Below, piece by piece: positions 15,500-23,001 of a DNA stretch of 34,671 bases. Position numbers and translations under genes: made by a program. The DNA comes from an uncultured Lachnospiraceae bacterium (GTDB lineage Bacteria; Bacillota; Clostridia; Lachnospirales; Lachnospiraceae), in contig CAMWOK010000002.1 of the NCBI GenBank assembly GCA_947175845.1, positions 1 to 34,671 of the forward strand, in the 5' to 3' direction. Below the pieces are notes generated by a model that saw only the letters and a list, made by a program, of their open reading frames with translations, did no database searches and was not told where the DNA came from. Within the stretch, counting starts at the first letter, position 1; every line of letters starts with the position of its first letter.

Positions 15500-16354
15500 G
15501 TTTTTTATATATTCTGCGATCGCCTTTTCCCAGTCTGCAAACATGTGATCTGTGGTGAGCTTGAGCATATAGTTCTCCAGCACGGAATACGCCGGCCGCG
15601 GTGCCACCACACCCGACACATTCTTGTCATACTGCTCTGTCGTGACCGTCTCCACCACGGTGGACTTCCCTGTCAGGCGGTAGATCTCCCTCGTGAAATC
15701 CGCCCAGTTCGTTATCCCCTCACAGGTTCCGTGAAAAAGCCCAAAATTGTCTGTCGGGAGCAGGTATGCGATCGCCTTTGCGAGCTCGTCCGCACTGGTC
15801 GGGGAGCCATACTGATCCCCCACCACCGTCACCCTGTCATGATTCTGCGCAAGGCCGAGCATCGTCCGCACGAAATTTTTGCCCTCTCCGTAGAGCCACG
15901 CCGTTCGGATGATAAAATACTCGCGCGCAAACGCCTTCACAAACTGCTCGCCGGCAAGTTTCGTCCTGCCGTACACCGCTTTAGGATTCGGCGTGTCAAA
16001 CTCCGTGTACGGCACATCCGCCTGCCCGTCAAACACGTAGTCCGTCGAGATGTGCATGAGTTTCGCGTGATATCTGGACGCCGCAATGCTCAAATTTCTC
16101 GGCCCGATCGCGTTGATCCGGTACGCGTTGTCCACATCAGTCTCACAGCCGTTCACGTTCGTGTGCGCCGCACAGTTGATGATCGCGTAGGGCTTCACCT
16201 CCGCCACAAACCGGTTCACATCATCAATTTTTGTGATGTCCAGCTCGCCGACATCCGTGTTCACGCACTCATACTCCGTGCCGTCCTGATAAACTTTGTT
16301 GATTGCACGCCCGAGCTGTCCGTTGCCGCCCGTGACAATGATTTTTTTCACCAT
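15488..16354 (-). CDS. rfbD: dTDP-4-dehydrorhamnose reductase (RmlD-like)
   Basis: About 288 residues, SDR superfamily. Features are IIVTGGNGQLGRAI (NADPH binding), INCAAHTNVNGCE, HISTDYVFDGQ, YGRTKLAGEQF (catalytic Tyr/Lys), IIRTAWLYGEGKNFV, and DQYGSPTSADELA. RmlD reduces dTDP-4-keto-L-rhamnose to dTDP-L-rhamnose. The partner genes rmlA, rmlB and rmlC are not in the window, so either they lie elsewhere or this reductase serves a related deoxysugar. ATG 16354 matches the family N-terminus (MVKKIIVTGG), with AGGG about 9 nt upstream; ATG 16360 is equally possible. The frame open to 16402 has no site. Confidence 0.88.
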   Translation of the reverse strand: MVKKIIVTGGNGQLGRAINKVYQDGTEYECVNTDVGELDITKIDDVNRFVAEVKPYAIINCAAHTNVNGCETDVDNAYRINAIGPRNLSIAASRYHAKLMHISTDYVFDGQADVPYTEFDTPNPKAVYGRTKLAGEQFVKAFAREYFIIRTAWLYGEGKNFVRTMLGLAQNHDRVTVVGDQYGSPTSADELAKAIAYLLPTDNFGLFHGTCEGITNWADFTREIYRLTGKSTVVETVTTEQYDKNVSGVVAPRPAYSVLENYMLKLTTDHMFADWEKAIAEYIKNLSF

Positions 16355-16457
16355 ACCCATTTTCCCTGACTTTCCTTTCCTGATAACCTTATCTTTTCTC
16401 ATACAACCAGACTCTATTCACCGCAAAACACAAGACCTGCATTTGCTATAACGCGAA

Positions 16458-16484
16458 ATTAGCCCGAAGCTCCTTCGGACTAAT
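16458..16484 (-). terminator. hairpin terminator after ptsH
   Basis: A 12-bp stem (16458-16469 with 16473-16484, ATTAGTCCGAAG/CTTCGGGCTAAT on the minus strand, one G-U pair) with a 3-nt loop begins 8 nt after the ptsH stop. It is followed by TTCG rather than a long U run, so termination may be partial. It marks the boundary between the housekeeping genes and the polysaccharide region. Confidence 0.6.
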
Positions 16485-16491
16485 CCCCTCT

Positions 16492-16755
16492 CTACTCGCC
16501 CAACCCGTCCTCTATAACCCTGATCATAGTTGACAAAGCCTCATTCTCGTCTGAACCTTCACAAAAAACCTCAATCTCGTCACCACTCTTGATGCATGCG
16601 CCAAGTACACTGAGCACACTCTTGGCATTGGCCGTATTTCCGCGGAATGTAAAGGTTATCAGCGAGTTAAACAGCATCGCTTCCTTACATAGTATTCCTG
16701 CCGGACGCAAATGCAGCCCTGTCGGGTTCTTGATAACTACTTTCTGACTAACCAT
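16492..16755 (-). CDS. ptsH: HPr phosphocarrier protein
   Basis: 87 residues, the usual HPr length. His15 and Arg17 lie in PTGLHLRPA, the site phosphorylated by enzyme I, and Ser46 lies in NAKSVLSVL, the HPr kinase site in Firmicutes. HPr passes phosphate to sugar-specific PTS components, and in its Ser46-P form acts with CcpA in carbon control. GGAGG lies 8 nt before the ATG. Because His15 is present it is not Crh. It follows glmM by 53 nt in the same direction, and I see no convincing promoter in that gap, so it may be co-transcribed with glmM. Confidence 0.93.
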   Translation of the reverse strand: MVSQKVVIKNPTGLHLRPAGILCKEAMLFNSLITFTFRGNTANAKSVLSVLGACIKSGDEIEVFCEGSDENEALSTMIRVIEDGLGE

Positions 16756-16808
16756 ATCTCACACCTCCGAATCGTAAATCTTTTCCTTTCTTAATGGTAC
16801 TGTGTGCG

Positions 16809-18158
16809 TCAAAGCATTACATTCTGAATCAGCTCCGCAAGCTCCTGCGCCTCTCTCTCTATCATCTGCTGGTCCTTTCCCTCTATCATCACACGCACCA
16901 GCGGTTCTGTGCCGGACGGTCTGATCAGCACCCTGCCCTCGTCCGCAAACTTTGCGCTCACGCGCTCAACTGCCTCCGCAATCTCCGTGTACTCCATATA
17001 GCTGTTCTTTTTGTGGTTGGGAACTTTCGCCCCGACAAGTGCCTGCGGAAGCACTGTCATAATCGTCGCCAGCTCCGAGAGCGCCTTTCCAGTGTCCACC
17101 ATCACCTGCAGCAGGTGCAGAGCACTGAGCAGGCCGTCGCCCGTCGTATTTTCATCGAGAAAGATGATGTGCCCCGACTGCTCCCCGCCAAGGTTTGCTC
17201 CGATCTCAAGCATCCGCTCTAGAACGTACCGGTCGCCCACCTTCGTCTGCTCGATATTGATGCCGTTCTCCTTTCCCATAAGGAAAAATCCAAGGTTGCT
17301 CATCACAGTGGCGACGATCGTGTCGTCCCTGAGCGTGCCCTTTGTCTTCATGTGATTGCCGATAATCGCCATAATCACATCCCCGTCAACCTGATTTCCG
17401 TTCTCATCCACCGCGAGAAGCCTGTCGGCATCTCCGTCAAACGCCAGCCCTGCATTGGCCTTCTCATACACAACGCGCGCCTGAAGCTCCCCCATGTGGG
17501 TCGAACCACAGTTCGCATTGATATTTGTCCCGTCCGGGGTATTGTGGATCGCCACAACATTCGCGCCGAGCTCCTTGAGTGTCTCCACGGAAGTGTAGTA
17601 CGATGCCCCCTCCGCACAGTCCACCACGATCTTCATGCCGCTCAGATCCACAGGAACCGCCCGTACTGAGTGGTTGATATACTCCTCCCTGGCGTCCGTG
17701 CGGTACTTGATCTTGCCCACGCTCGGCCCTGTCGGGAACTGAATGTCCTTCATGCCGCTGGCGATCAGCGCCTCAATCTCATCCTCGAGGGAATCCGGCA
17801 GCTTAAACCCGTTCCCGTCAAAAAACTTGATTCCGTTAAATTCAACGGGATTGTGGGAAGCCGATATCACAACCCCGGCATCGACTCTGTACTTTTTGGT
17901 CAGATAAGCGATTGCCGGCGTGGGAATCACGCCCACATACACCACGTTCGCCCCCACGGAACAAGCGCCCGCCATCAGTGCATTCGCCAGCATATCGCCC
18001 GAGATACGCGTGTCACATCCCACCATGATCGTGGGCTTATGCGCATTCTCCTTCGACAAAACATACGCGCCCGCCTGCCCCAGCTGCATCGCCAGCAGCG
18101 GTGTCAGTTCATCATTTGCAACCCCCCGCACTCCATCTGTACCAAATAGTCTAGCCAT
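16809..18158 (-). CDS. glmM: phosphoglucosamine mutase
   Basis: 449 residues. It starts ARLFGTDGVRGVAN. Ser101 in VISASHNPVEFNGIKFF is the phosphorylated catalytic serine, the metal loop is FDGDADR near 240, and the C-terminal phosphate-binding motif is IRPSGTEPLVRVM. It converts glucosamine-6-phosphate to glucosamine-1-phosphate for UDP-GlcNAc and peptidoglycan synthesis. It lies last in the conserved cdaA-ybbR-glmM group; in other Firmicutes GlmM binds and inhibits CdaA, linking cell-wall precursor supply to c-di-AMP. GGAGGG lies about 9 nt before the ATG. Confidence 0.97.
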   Translation of the reverse strand: MARLFGTDGVRGVANDELTPLLAMQLGQAGAYVLSKENAHKPTIMVGCDTRISGDMLANALMAGACSVGANVVYVGVIPTPAIAYLTKKYRVDAGVVISASHNPVEFNGIKFFDGNGFKLPDSLEDEIEALIASGMKDIQFPTGPSVGKIKYRTDAREEYINHSVRAVPVDLSGMKIVVDCAEGASYYTSVETLKELGANVVAIHNTPDGTNINANCGSTHMGELQARVVYEKANAGLAFDGDADRLLAVDENGNQVDGDVIMAIIGNHMKTKGTLRDDTIVATVMSNLGFFLMGKENGINIEQTKVGDRYVLERMLEIGANLGGEQSGHIIFLDENTTGDGLLSALHLLQVMVDTGKALSELATIMTVLPQALVGAKVPNHKKNSYMEYTEIAEAVERVSAKFADEGRVLIRPSGTEPLVRVMIEGKDQQMIEREAQELAELIQNVML

Positions 18159-18175
18159 CTTCTCTAACCCTCCAA

Positions 18176-19504
18176 TTATTCGTTATTGTCGCTGCCACCG
18201 TCCGCCTCAGGCGCCTGCACAATCACCGTCATATAATAGTTCTGATCCAGTGTCACGTTGTCCGGCAGGTTAAATACAACCTCCCCCTGATAGACTCCCG
18301 CAGCCCACTCTTCAAGCCCTGTCTTATCGAGAAGTGCCTTCATGTCAACCACGCCGATCACGCTCTCGGCATTGATGACATCCACTGCCGCCCTCGTCCC
18401 CGATATGCGGATCGTGTAGTGGTCCTGACTCTCCACCTCCCGCAATGTCACTTCAAAATTCTCCGGCGGATTCCCAGCCGCAAAATTCCGCGCCGGAACC
18501 TCGATATCTTTCCTGACAATCTGCTCGATGCCGACAGTGACGCTCACATTTCCGCCAAAACTGCTGTCGGCAAACTGTACGCCCGACGGAAGATGTTTTT
18601 TCACATTGACGATCGCCGTCATATTTTCTGTCATACCCTCCACGCTGAGCGCCGGGTCGGAAATGACAATCCGTGTCAGACCATCGAGAACACTGCTCCT
18701 GCCCGCAAGAGTCACCGTCTCTGGCATACTGAACACATCCCTGCTCACGACATAGCCATCTGCAGGTTCATCCTGCACGACAAACTCAAGCGGAACGATC
18801 TTTGTCGCAAGGATCGACACGGCAACGTTCACGGTTGTGATATTCATCTTGATTGAACTGTTCTTGATCTCCTTGTTGTCCGAATCGTAGAGCTTTAACT
18901 CCACACTTGTGTTAATGTCGGATGTATATCCGTCAATGTTGGCCACAGCGTCAATGTGGTCGATCTGATTGATCAGCGACTCCGGCCCGGAGTACCGCAC
19001 CACATTCTGGCTCGGTTTGACGTCACCGACCACATAGCCCTCCGCAGGCGCTCCGTACGTGGATACATTGATAACCTTCTGACCGCGCACCATGTTCTCT
19101 ATGGCAAACTTCACATTGTCAATGTTCGTCCGAAACTCAAGTTCCGAGTTGTTGCGCACACTCGACACCTTGATGCCCGCAGTGTTCATAAACGATAGCT
19201 CCGACATATCTGCGACTGCCTTGATGTCCTCCCTGGAAATGTTCGAAAGTACTGTGTCCTTCCCCCTCACTGTGACATTGACAGAATCCGTCCCGTCAAG
19301 AATGTCATAGACTTTTCCCTCGTTTGTCACCATATCCGCGTTGATGATCTCGACCGGAATATTGTTAAACACCACTGTCTTGACCGGATTGTTGATATTG
19401 TCCACCACGCACCACAGACCGCAGGATACGACCACCGCCAGAATCTTGAGTCCGAAATTGTTTGTGATCATCCTGACCGCTTTCTTCAACACACTATTTT
19501 TCAT
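18176..19504 (-). CDS. cdaR: YbbR-domain regulator of diadenylate cyclase (CdaR)
   Basis: 442 residues. An N-terminal membrane anchor (about 17-33, FGLKILAVVVSCGLWCVV) is followed by an extracellular part with about four YbbR-type repeats of 80-90 residues. Each repeat has a pattern like V(T/S)VRG..SVL..I...D..A.VD, for example at about 75-95 and 260-285. CdaR binds CdaA in the membrane and modulates its activity. The start overlaps the end of cdaA by 11 bp, with AGGG...AAGG upstream, so the two proteins are likely made in coupled amounts. The C-terminal tail is acidic (EADGGSDNNE). Confidence 0.92.
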   Translation of the reverse strand: MKNSVLKKAVRMITNNFGLKILAVVVSCGLWCVVDNINNPVKTVVFNNIPVEIINADMVTNEGKVYDILDGTDSVNVTVRGKDTVLSNISREDIKAVADMSELSFMNTAGIKVSSVRNNSELEFRTNIDNVKFAIENMVRGQKVINVSTYGAPAEGYVVGDVKPSQNVVRYSGPESLINQIDHIDAVANIDGYTSDINTSVELKLYDSDNKEIKNSSIKMNITTVNVAVSILATKIVPLEFVVQDEPADGYVVSRDVFSMPETVTLAGRSSVLDGLTRIVISDPALSVEGMTENMTAIVNVKKHLPSGVQFADSSFGGNVSVTVGIEQIVRKDIEVPARNFAAGNPPENFEVTLREVESQDHYTIRISGTRAAVDVINAESVIGVVDMKALLDKTGLEEWAAGVYQGEVVFNLPDNVTLDQNYYMTVIVQAPEADGGSDNNE

Positions 19505-20366
19505 CCTTAGCCCTACCTTTCCAGAGCCTGCGCTTCTTGTTCTCCTCCACTTCCTTATTCTGTATTGCGCTTATTTTCTCCCGCAGTCCGTTCGCATCAA
19601 GATTGCGGTACAGCTTTCCCTCATATGTGACACTGACGTGACCGGTCTCCTCCGACACGATGATCGTGAGCGCGTCCGTCACCTCCGAAATCCCCACTGC
19701 CGCGCGGTGTCTCGTTCCGAGCTCCTTGCTGATCTCCATGTTGTCGGACAGCGGTAGATAACAGGTTGCCGAAACCACTCTGTTTCCCCGTATGATCACC
19801 GCGCCATCGTGAAGCGGCGTATTATGTTCAAAGATATTGATGATCAGCTGGCTGGAAATCAGTCCGTCCACCTCAATACCCGTTCTCTCGTACTCTGTGA
19901 GCAGCACATTCTGCTCGATCACCATGAGCGCGCCCGTCTTCACCTTACCCATCTCAAAGCTCGCCTTCACCAGATCATTTACGGTCTTGTCTGAAAAGCG
20001 CTCATTTGTCGGCTTCTCAAAGGTGATCAGGTTTGTGACAAAACTCTTCCGCCCCAGTTCTTCCAGCGCGTGTCTCAATTCAGGCTGCAAAATGACAATC
20101 ACCGCAGTGACGGCAAGGCTGAGCACATGCTCGACAATCCATATGATCGTGTTCATGCGGAACAGAATTGCCAGCAGGATGAACACCATGATAATGATGA
20201 TTCCCTTCATCAGAAGCCACACCTTTGTGTGCTTCACCCATGCCATAATCTGGTACAGCAAAAAGGATATAATGACAACCTCCACTATATCCACCCACCT
20301 GATGTTAAAACCGCGCAATGACAACGTCTCAAAAACTGAACTAAGGCGTTCAAGAATCATATCCAT
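19494..20366 (-). CDS. cdaA: membrane diadenylate cyclase CdaA
   Basis: 290 residues. Three transmembrane helices lie at about 27-45, 50-70 and 75-95. The DAC domain (DisA_N, PF02457) carries LHDGAVII (DGA 187-189) and GTRHRAAVG (RHR 219-221), the two catalytic signatures. It condenses two ATP into cyclic di-AMP at the inner membrane face. A charged C-terminal tail (NKEVEENKKRRLWKGRAKDEK) follows. It lies immediately upstream of ybbR and glmM, the order found in most Firmicutes. GAGGGA precedes the ATG. The preceding membrane gene ends 15 nt before it. Confidence 0.97.
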   Translation of the reverse strand: MDMILERLSSVFETLSLRGFNIRWVDIVEVVIISFLLYQIMAWVKHTKVWLLMKGIIIIMVFILLAILFRMNTIIWIVEHVLSLAVTAVIVILQPELRHALEELGRKSFVTNLITFEKPTNERFSDKTVNDLVKASFEMGKVKTGALMVIEQNVLLTEYERTGIEVDGLISSQLIINIFEHNTPLHDGAVIIRGNRVVSATCYLPLSDNMEISKELGTRHRAAVGISEVTDALTIIVSEETGHVSVTYEGKLYRNLDANGLREKISAIQNKEVEENKKRRLWKGRAKDEK

Positions 20367-20381
20367 ATTGATCCATCCCTC

Positions 20382-21341
20382 TTATCTATCCCTCTCCTGC
20401 TCTCTGACTGCCTTCTCCGGTACTCTGATTGTCTTGACCCGCTTCTGCGGCGCCGCCACCGTATTCTTGGGAATAGCCTTCACATAATAATAGTATTCAT
20501 CATCCTCAAACTGCACATACTCCGTCCTGGAATAATCGACATTAAAGACAAAAAATTCCAGGATTTTCGCCAGAACCACCGACAGCAAGCTCCCGATAAT
20601 CAGACCGGCCACCGAGAGATTTGTATTGTACATCAGGTCCCCAAACAGAAGCACCAGCACCTCGAGCAGCGCCCCTGTAACCATGGCGATGGTCCACGCG
20701 TAATCCACGCTGAGCCTTCTGATAAAATACACGACAATCACGGCGGCCACAAAAGCTGCAAGCGTCACGTACATCGCCCTGTTTCCAAGAATTCCGTCAA
20801 TGACATACCGAAATTTCTCAAGCGCGCCGTCCTCCTCAAAGGTGTTCAGCACCGGGGCGCTTCCGACCATATAGCTCACTGTGTAATACACAATCGCACC
20901 GCTCGCCACAGACACTGCAGACACCGGAGTCCCGACAAGCCCCATCGCGATCGGAACCACATACGGTATCTTCAACATAAAGCACAGCGGCGTGAGCAGC
21001 ACTGCAATTGTGTCTTTTGCTGAAAATCGAAGATAGAGGATAAACAGCAGCAAAAATACAACCAGTGCCACAAGCGCGCACTCCATTGAAAATTTGTACA
21101 GATGACCAAGCGTGACGCCCGCCGCCACAAGCACGATGCAATTCATCGGCAGAACGGAGCACATCAGCGCGAGCACCAGCACGACCGGTGCCTTTTTCAG
21201 CTCGCTCATATAGCCTATGCTGCTGTTGATCATGATGAGTGTCACCAGCGTCAGCAAAAACTTAAAAAACGGTGTGAGGTACAACTCATACTTACTGTAA
21301 AACTTTTTTAACTGTTCCCTAAAAACCAAAAGGTTTGTCAT
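20382..21341 (-). CDS. uncharacterised multi-pass membrane protein upstream of cdaA
   Basis: 319 residues with about eight hydrophobic segments between 25 and 270 (for example FFKFLLTLVTLIMI, VALVVFLLLFILYL, LAAFVAAVIVVYFI, VAGLIIGSLLSVVLAKILEF). After the last helix comes a cytoplasmic tail with a tyrosine-rich DDEYYYYVKAIPK and many basic residues. I do not recognise the family. No transporter, protease or transferase motif is visible. A short PVSAVSVASGAIVYYTVSYM segment could be a substrate path. Its place directly before cdaA suggests a link with c-di-AMP or cell envelope, but that is context only. AGAGGA lies about 8 nt before the ATG. Confidence 0.8.
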   Translation of the reverse strand: MTNLLVFREQLKKFYSKYELYLTPFFKFLLTLVTLIMINSSIGYMSELKKAPVVLVLALMCSVLPMNCIVLVAAGVTLGHLYKFSMECALVALVVFLLLFILYLRFSAKDTIAVLLTPLCFMLKIPYVVPIAMGLVGTPVSAVSVASGAIVYYTVSYMVGSAPVLNTFEEDGALEKFRYVIDGILGNRAMYVTLAAFVAAVIVVYFIRRLSVDYAWTIAMVTGALLEVLVLLFGDLMYNTNLSVAGLIIGSLLSVVLAKILEFFVFNVDYSRTEYVQFEDDEYYYYVKAIPKNTVAAPQKRVKTIRVPEKAVREQERDR

Positions 21342-21380
21342 AATTATTTCCTCTCTAACCTTACTTTCAATCCCGAAAAA

Positions 21381-21779
21381 CTACTTTTTCGTCTCCCTGT
21401 CGTACATGTAAGCAAGTTTTTTGAGATTGTTGTAATATATCTTAAGGCTCTTTTTTGCCTTTGTGTAGCGATACGTATAAACGCCATATGAAATCAATGC
21501 ATATGCTGCCGTAAAGATCAGATAATAAATAATCACCGACTTCGCAAAACCAAACAGATCCATCTTGTAGATGTCTGCCATAAAAACTTCCAGATCATAT
21601 AATATAAACATTGCAAATAGGATAACATATGCTATCGTTGCACTGATAATGGATTTGATAACCTGCAGTCCGATATAATCGCCCCGGAAATAGTTGCCGA
21701 TCGCAACGTTTTTTCTTCCTTCCACGGCCTCATAACACGCCATCCTGGTCATCAGTCTGATTCTCTCTTCATTCAACAT
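21381..21779 (-). CDS. small membrane protein of unknown function
   Basis: 132 residues. Two clear hydrophobic segments (about 42-62 and 78-100) are flanked by basic residues, with a predicted cytoplasmic C-terminal tail (YRYTKAKKSLKIYYNNLKKLAYMYDRETKK) rich in Lys and Tyr. The N-terminus MLNEERIRLMTRMACYEAVEGRK is helical and soluble. I do not recognise the family. The gene is more AT-rich than most here. AAGGAAAAGAG precedes the ATG. It lies between yvyF and the larger membrane protein, all in one direction with gaps under 50 nt, so it is probably part of the same operon. Confidence 0.78.
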   Translation of the reverse strand: MLNEERIRLMTRMACYEAVEGRKNVAIGNYFRGDYIGLQVIKSIISATIAYVILFAMFILYDLEVFMADIYKMDLFGFAKSVIIYYLIFTAAYALISYGVYTYRYTKAKKSLKIYYNNLKKLAYMYDRETKK

Positions 21780-21825
21780 AACTCTTTTCCTTAAGCAACC
21801 TTATTTCTGCAATTTTCATCACAGC

Positions 21826-22239
21826 CTACTGCCTGTCAAGAAAACGCATCTTATTTCCTGTCGACTGCGGTTTCTTAGGCTCCACAAGGACAGCCTTCGG
21901 CTTATCCATCACGCTGGAGAGGCTGTTTGTCATCTCGCGCTTACACTTCTCGCAATACTTACCAGAGCGGATCATCTCACCGCAGTTCTCACAGGGAATC
22001 TTTACCGGGGAATCCGCTGTAAACTCAAGCCGCTCCTCGCGGATCCACTGCTGGATCTGTCCTGGTTCCACCTCGCACTCCTCCGCAACTTCCTTGATGT
22101 CCGCCATGCGGTGCTCACGGATGTATTTCTTCACTTCCTGAAATTTTTCCTCAAGCTTCTCCTTGCACGCCGGGCAGATTGGCATACCTGCTATGTGGTT
22201 AAAAAGTTTCCCGCATTTTCTGCAATTTCTTACATTCAT
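21826..22239 (-). CDS. yvyF: YvyF-like flagellar operon protein (TIGR03826)
   Basis: 137 residues. An N-terminal zinc ribbon (CRKCGKLF...CPACKE) is followed by a helix-turn-helix-like segment (ADIKEVAEECEVEPGQIQQWIREERLEF), then a second zinc ribbon (CENCGEMIRSGKYCEKC), and a basic C-terminal tail with KPKAVLVEPKKPQ. This layout matches TIGR03826, found next to comF and flagellar genes in Firmicutes. In B. subtilis YvyF lies beside flgM. No flgM-like gene follows here. GGAGG precedes the ATG. It is likely regulatory, with unknown targets. Confidence 0.9.
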   Translation of the reverse strand: MNVRNCRKCGKLFNHIAGMPICPACKEKLEEKFQEVKKYIREHRMADIKEVAEECEVEPGQIQQWIREERLEFTADSPVKIPCENCGEMIRSGKYCEKCKREMTNSLSSVMDKPKAVLVEPKKPQSTGNKMRFLDRQ

Positions 22240-22269
22240 TGAAAAATACCTCCATTGTAAATATTATTC

Positions 22270-23001
22270 CTACATCCCTTCGCCGATGCAGAGTGCTATG
22301 AAATAGACCGACCTCACACCATGCCGCTTCAACTCCATGGCAACGGCATCTAATGTACTTCCCGTCGTGTAGATGTCATCGACGAGAATCGTTTTATTTA
22401 ATTTTACAACATTTGTGCTGATATGGAAAGCCTTTTTCAAATTATTTTGTCTTTCCTGTACAGTTAGTTCTTTTTGCGGTACCGTTTTTCTGATTCTTCG
22501 CACCAGTTTTTCGTGCATTGCTATCCCTGTAAGCCGCGAAAGCTCGGCAGCAATCAGCTCAGCCTGGTTGTATCCCCTGCTCCTGAGCCGGGAGGCGTGC
22601 ACCGGAACCGGAACAATGGAATCCGCCCCCATCATGCCTAGCTCCCCTGAAAGCTTTTCGCAGATATCCTTCGCATAAAAAGCCGCATACTCGCATCTCT
22701 TTTTGTACTTGAACCGATAGATACTTTTCTTCATGCTCTGATAGTCATAGAGCGCGTAGCCGTAGTCGTACACATGTCTGTGCCGCATACAATCCTGGCA
22801 GAATCCTGCCGCCTCGTCCATCAGCTGTTTTCCGCACTGTCTGCAGCGCGGCTCGACAATGTACTGTGGTTTTTCCCTGCACTGCCTGCAGATCAGTCCC
22901 TCGCCCATCGGAACGACGTCGTCACATACAGGGCATCTGCGCGGAAACACCATGTTGACCAGCGCATCCCTCACGCCAGGTCCTGATTCATGATCTCGCA
23001 T
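22270..23001 (-). CDS. comFC: ComFC-type phosphoribosyltransferase-like protein
   Basis: 243 residues. Zinc-finger cysteines lie at the N-terminus (CPVCDD, CRQC, CRQCGK, CQDC), then the linker YDYQSMKKSIYRFKYKKRCEYA, then VPVPVHASRLRSRGYNQAELIA and the phosphoribosyltransferase PRPP loop ILVDDIYTTGSTLDA. ComFC/GntX proteins take part in uptake or processing of DNA during natural transformation in other bacteria. ATG 23001 has AAGGG 7 nt upstream and overlaps the end of recD2 by 31 bp. It precedes yvyF, the same neighbourhood as comF-yvyF in Bacillus. Confidence 0.92.
   Translation of the reverse strand: MRDHESGPGVRDALVNMVFPRRCPVCDDVVPMGEGLICRQCREKPQYIVEPRCRQCGKQLMDEAAGFCQDCMRHRHVYDYGYALYDYQSMKKSIYRFKYKKRCEYAAFYAKDICEKLSGELGMMGADSIVPVPVHASRLRSRGYNQAELIAAELSRLTGIAMHEKLVRRIRKTVPQKELTVQERQNNLKKAFHISTNVVKLNKTILVDDIYTTGSTLDAVAMELKRHGVRSVYFIALCIGEGM

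Noticed and set aside
16492..16755. Crh instead of HPr
   Set aside because: His15 is present in the LHLRPA motif; Crh lacks it.
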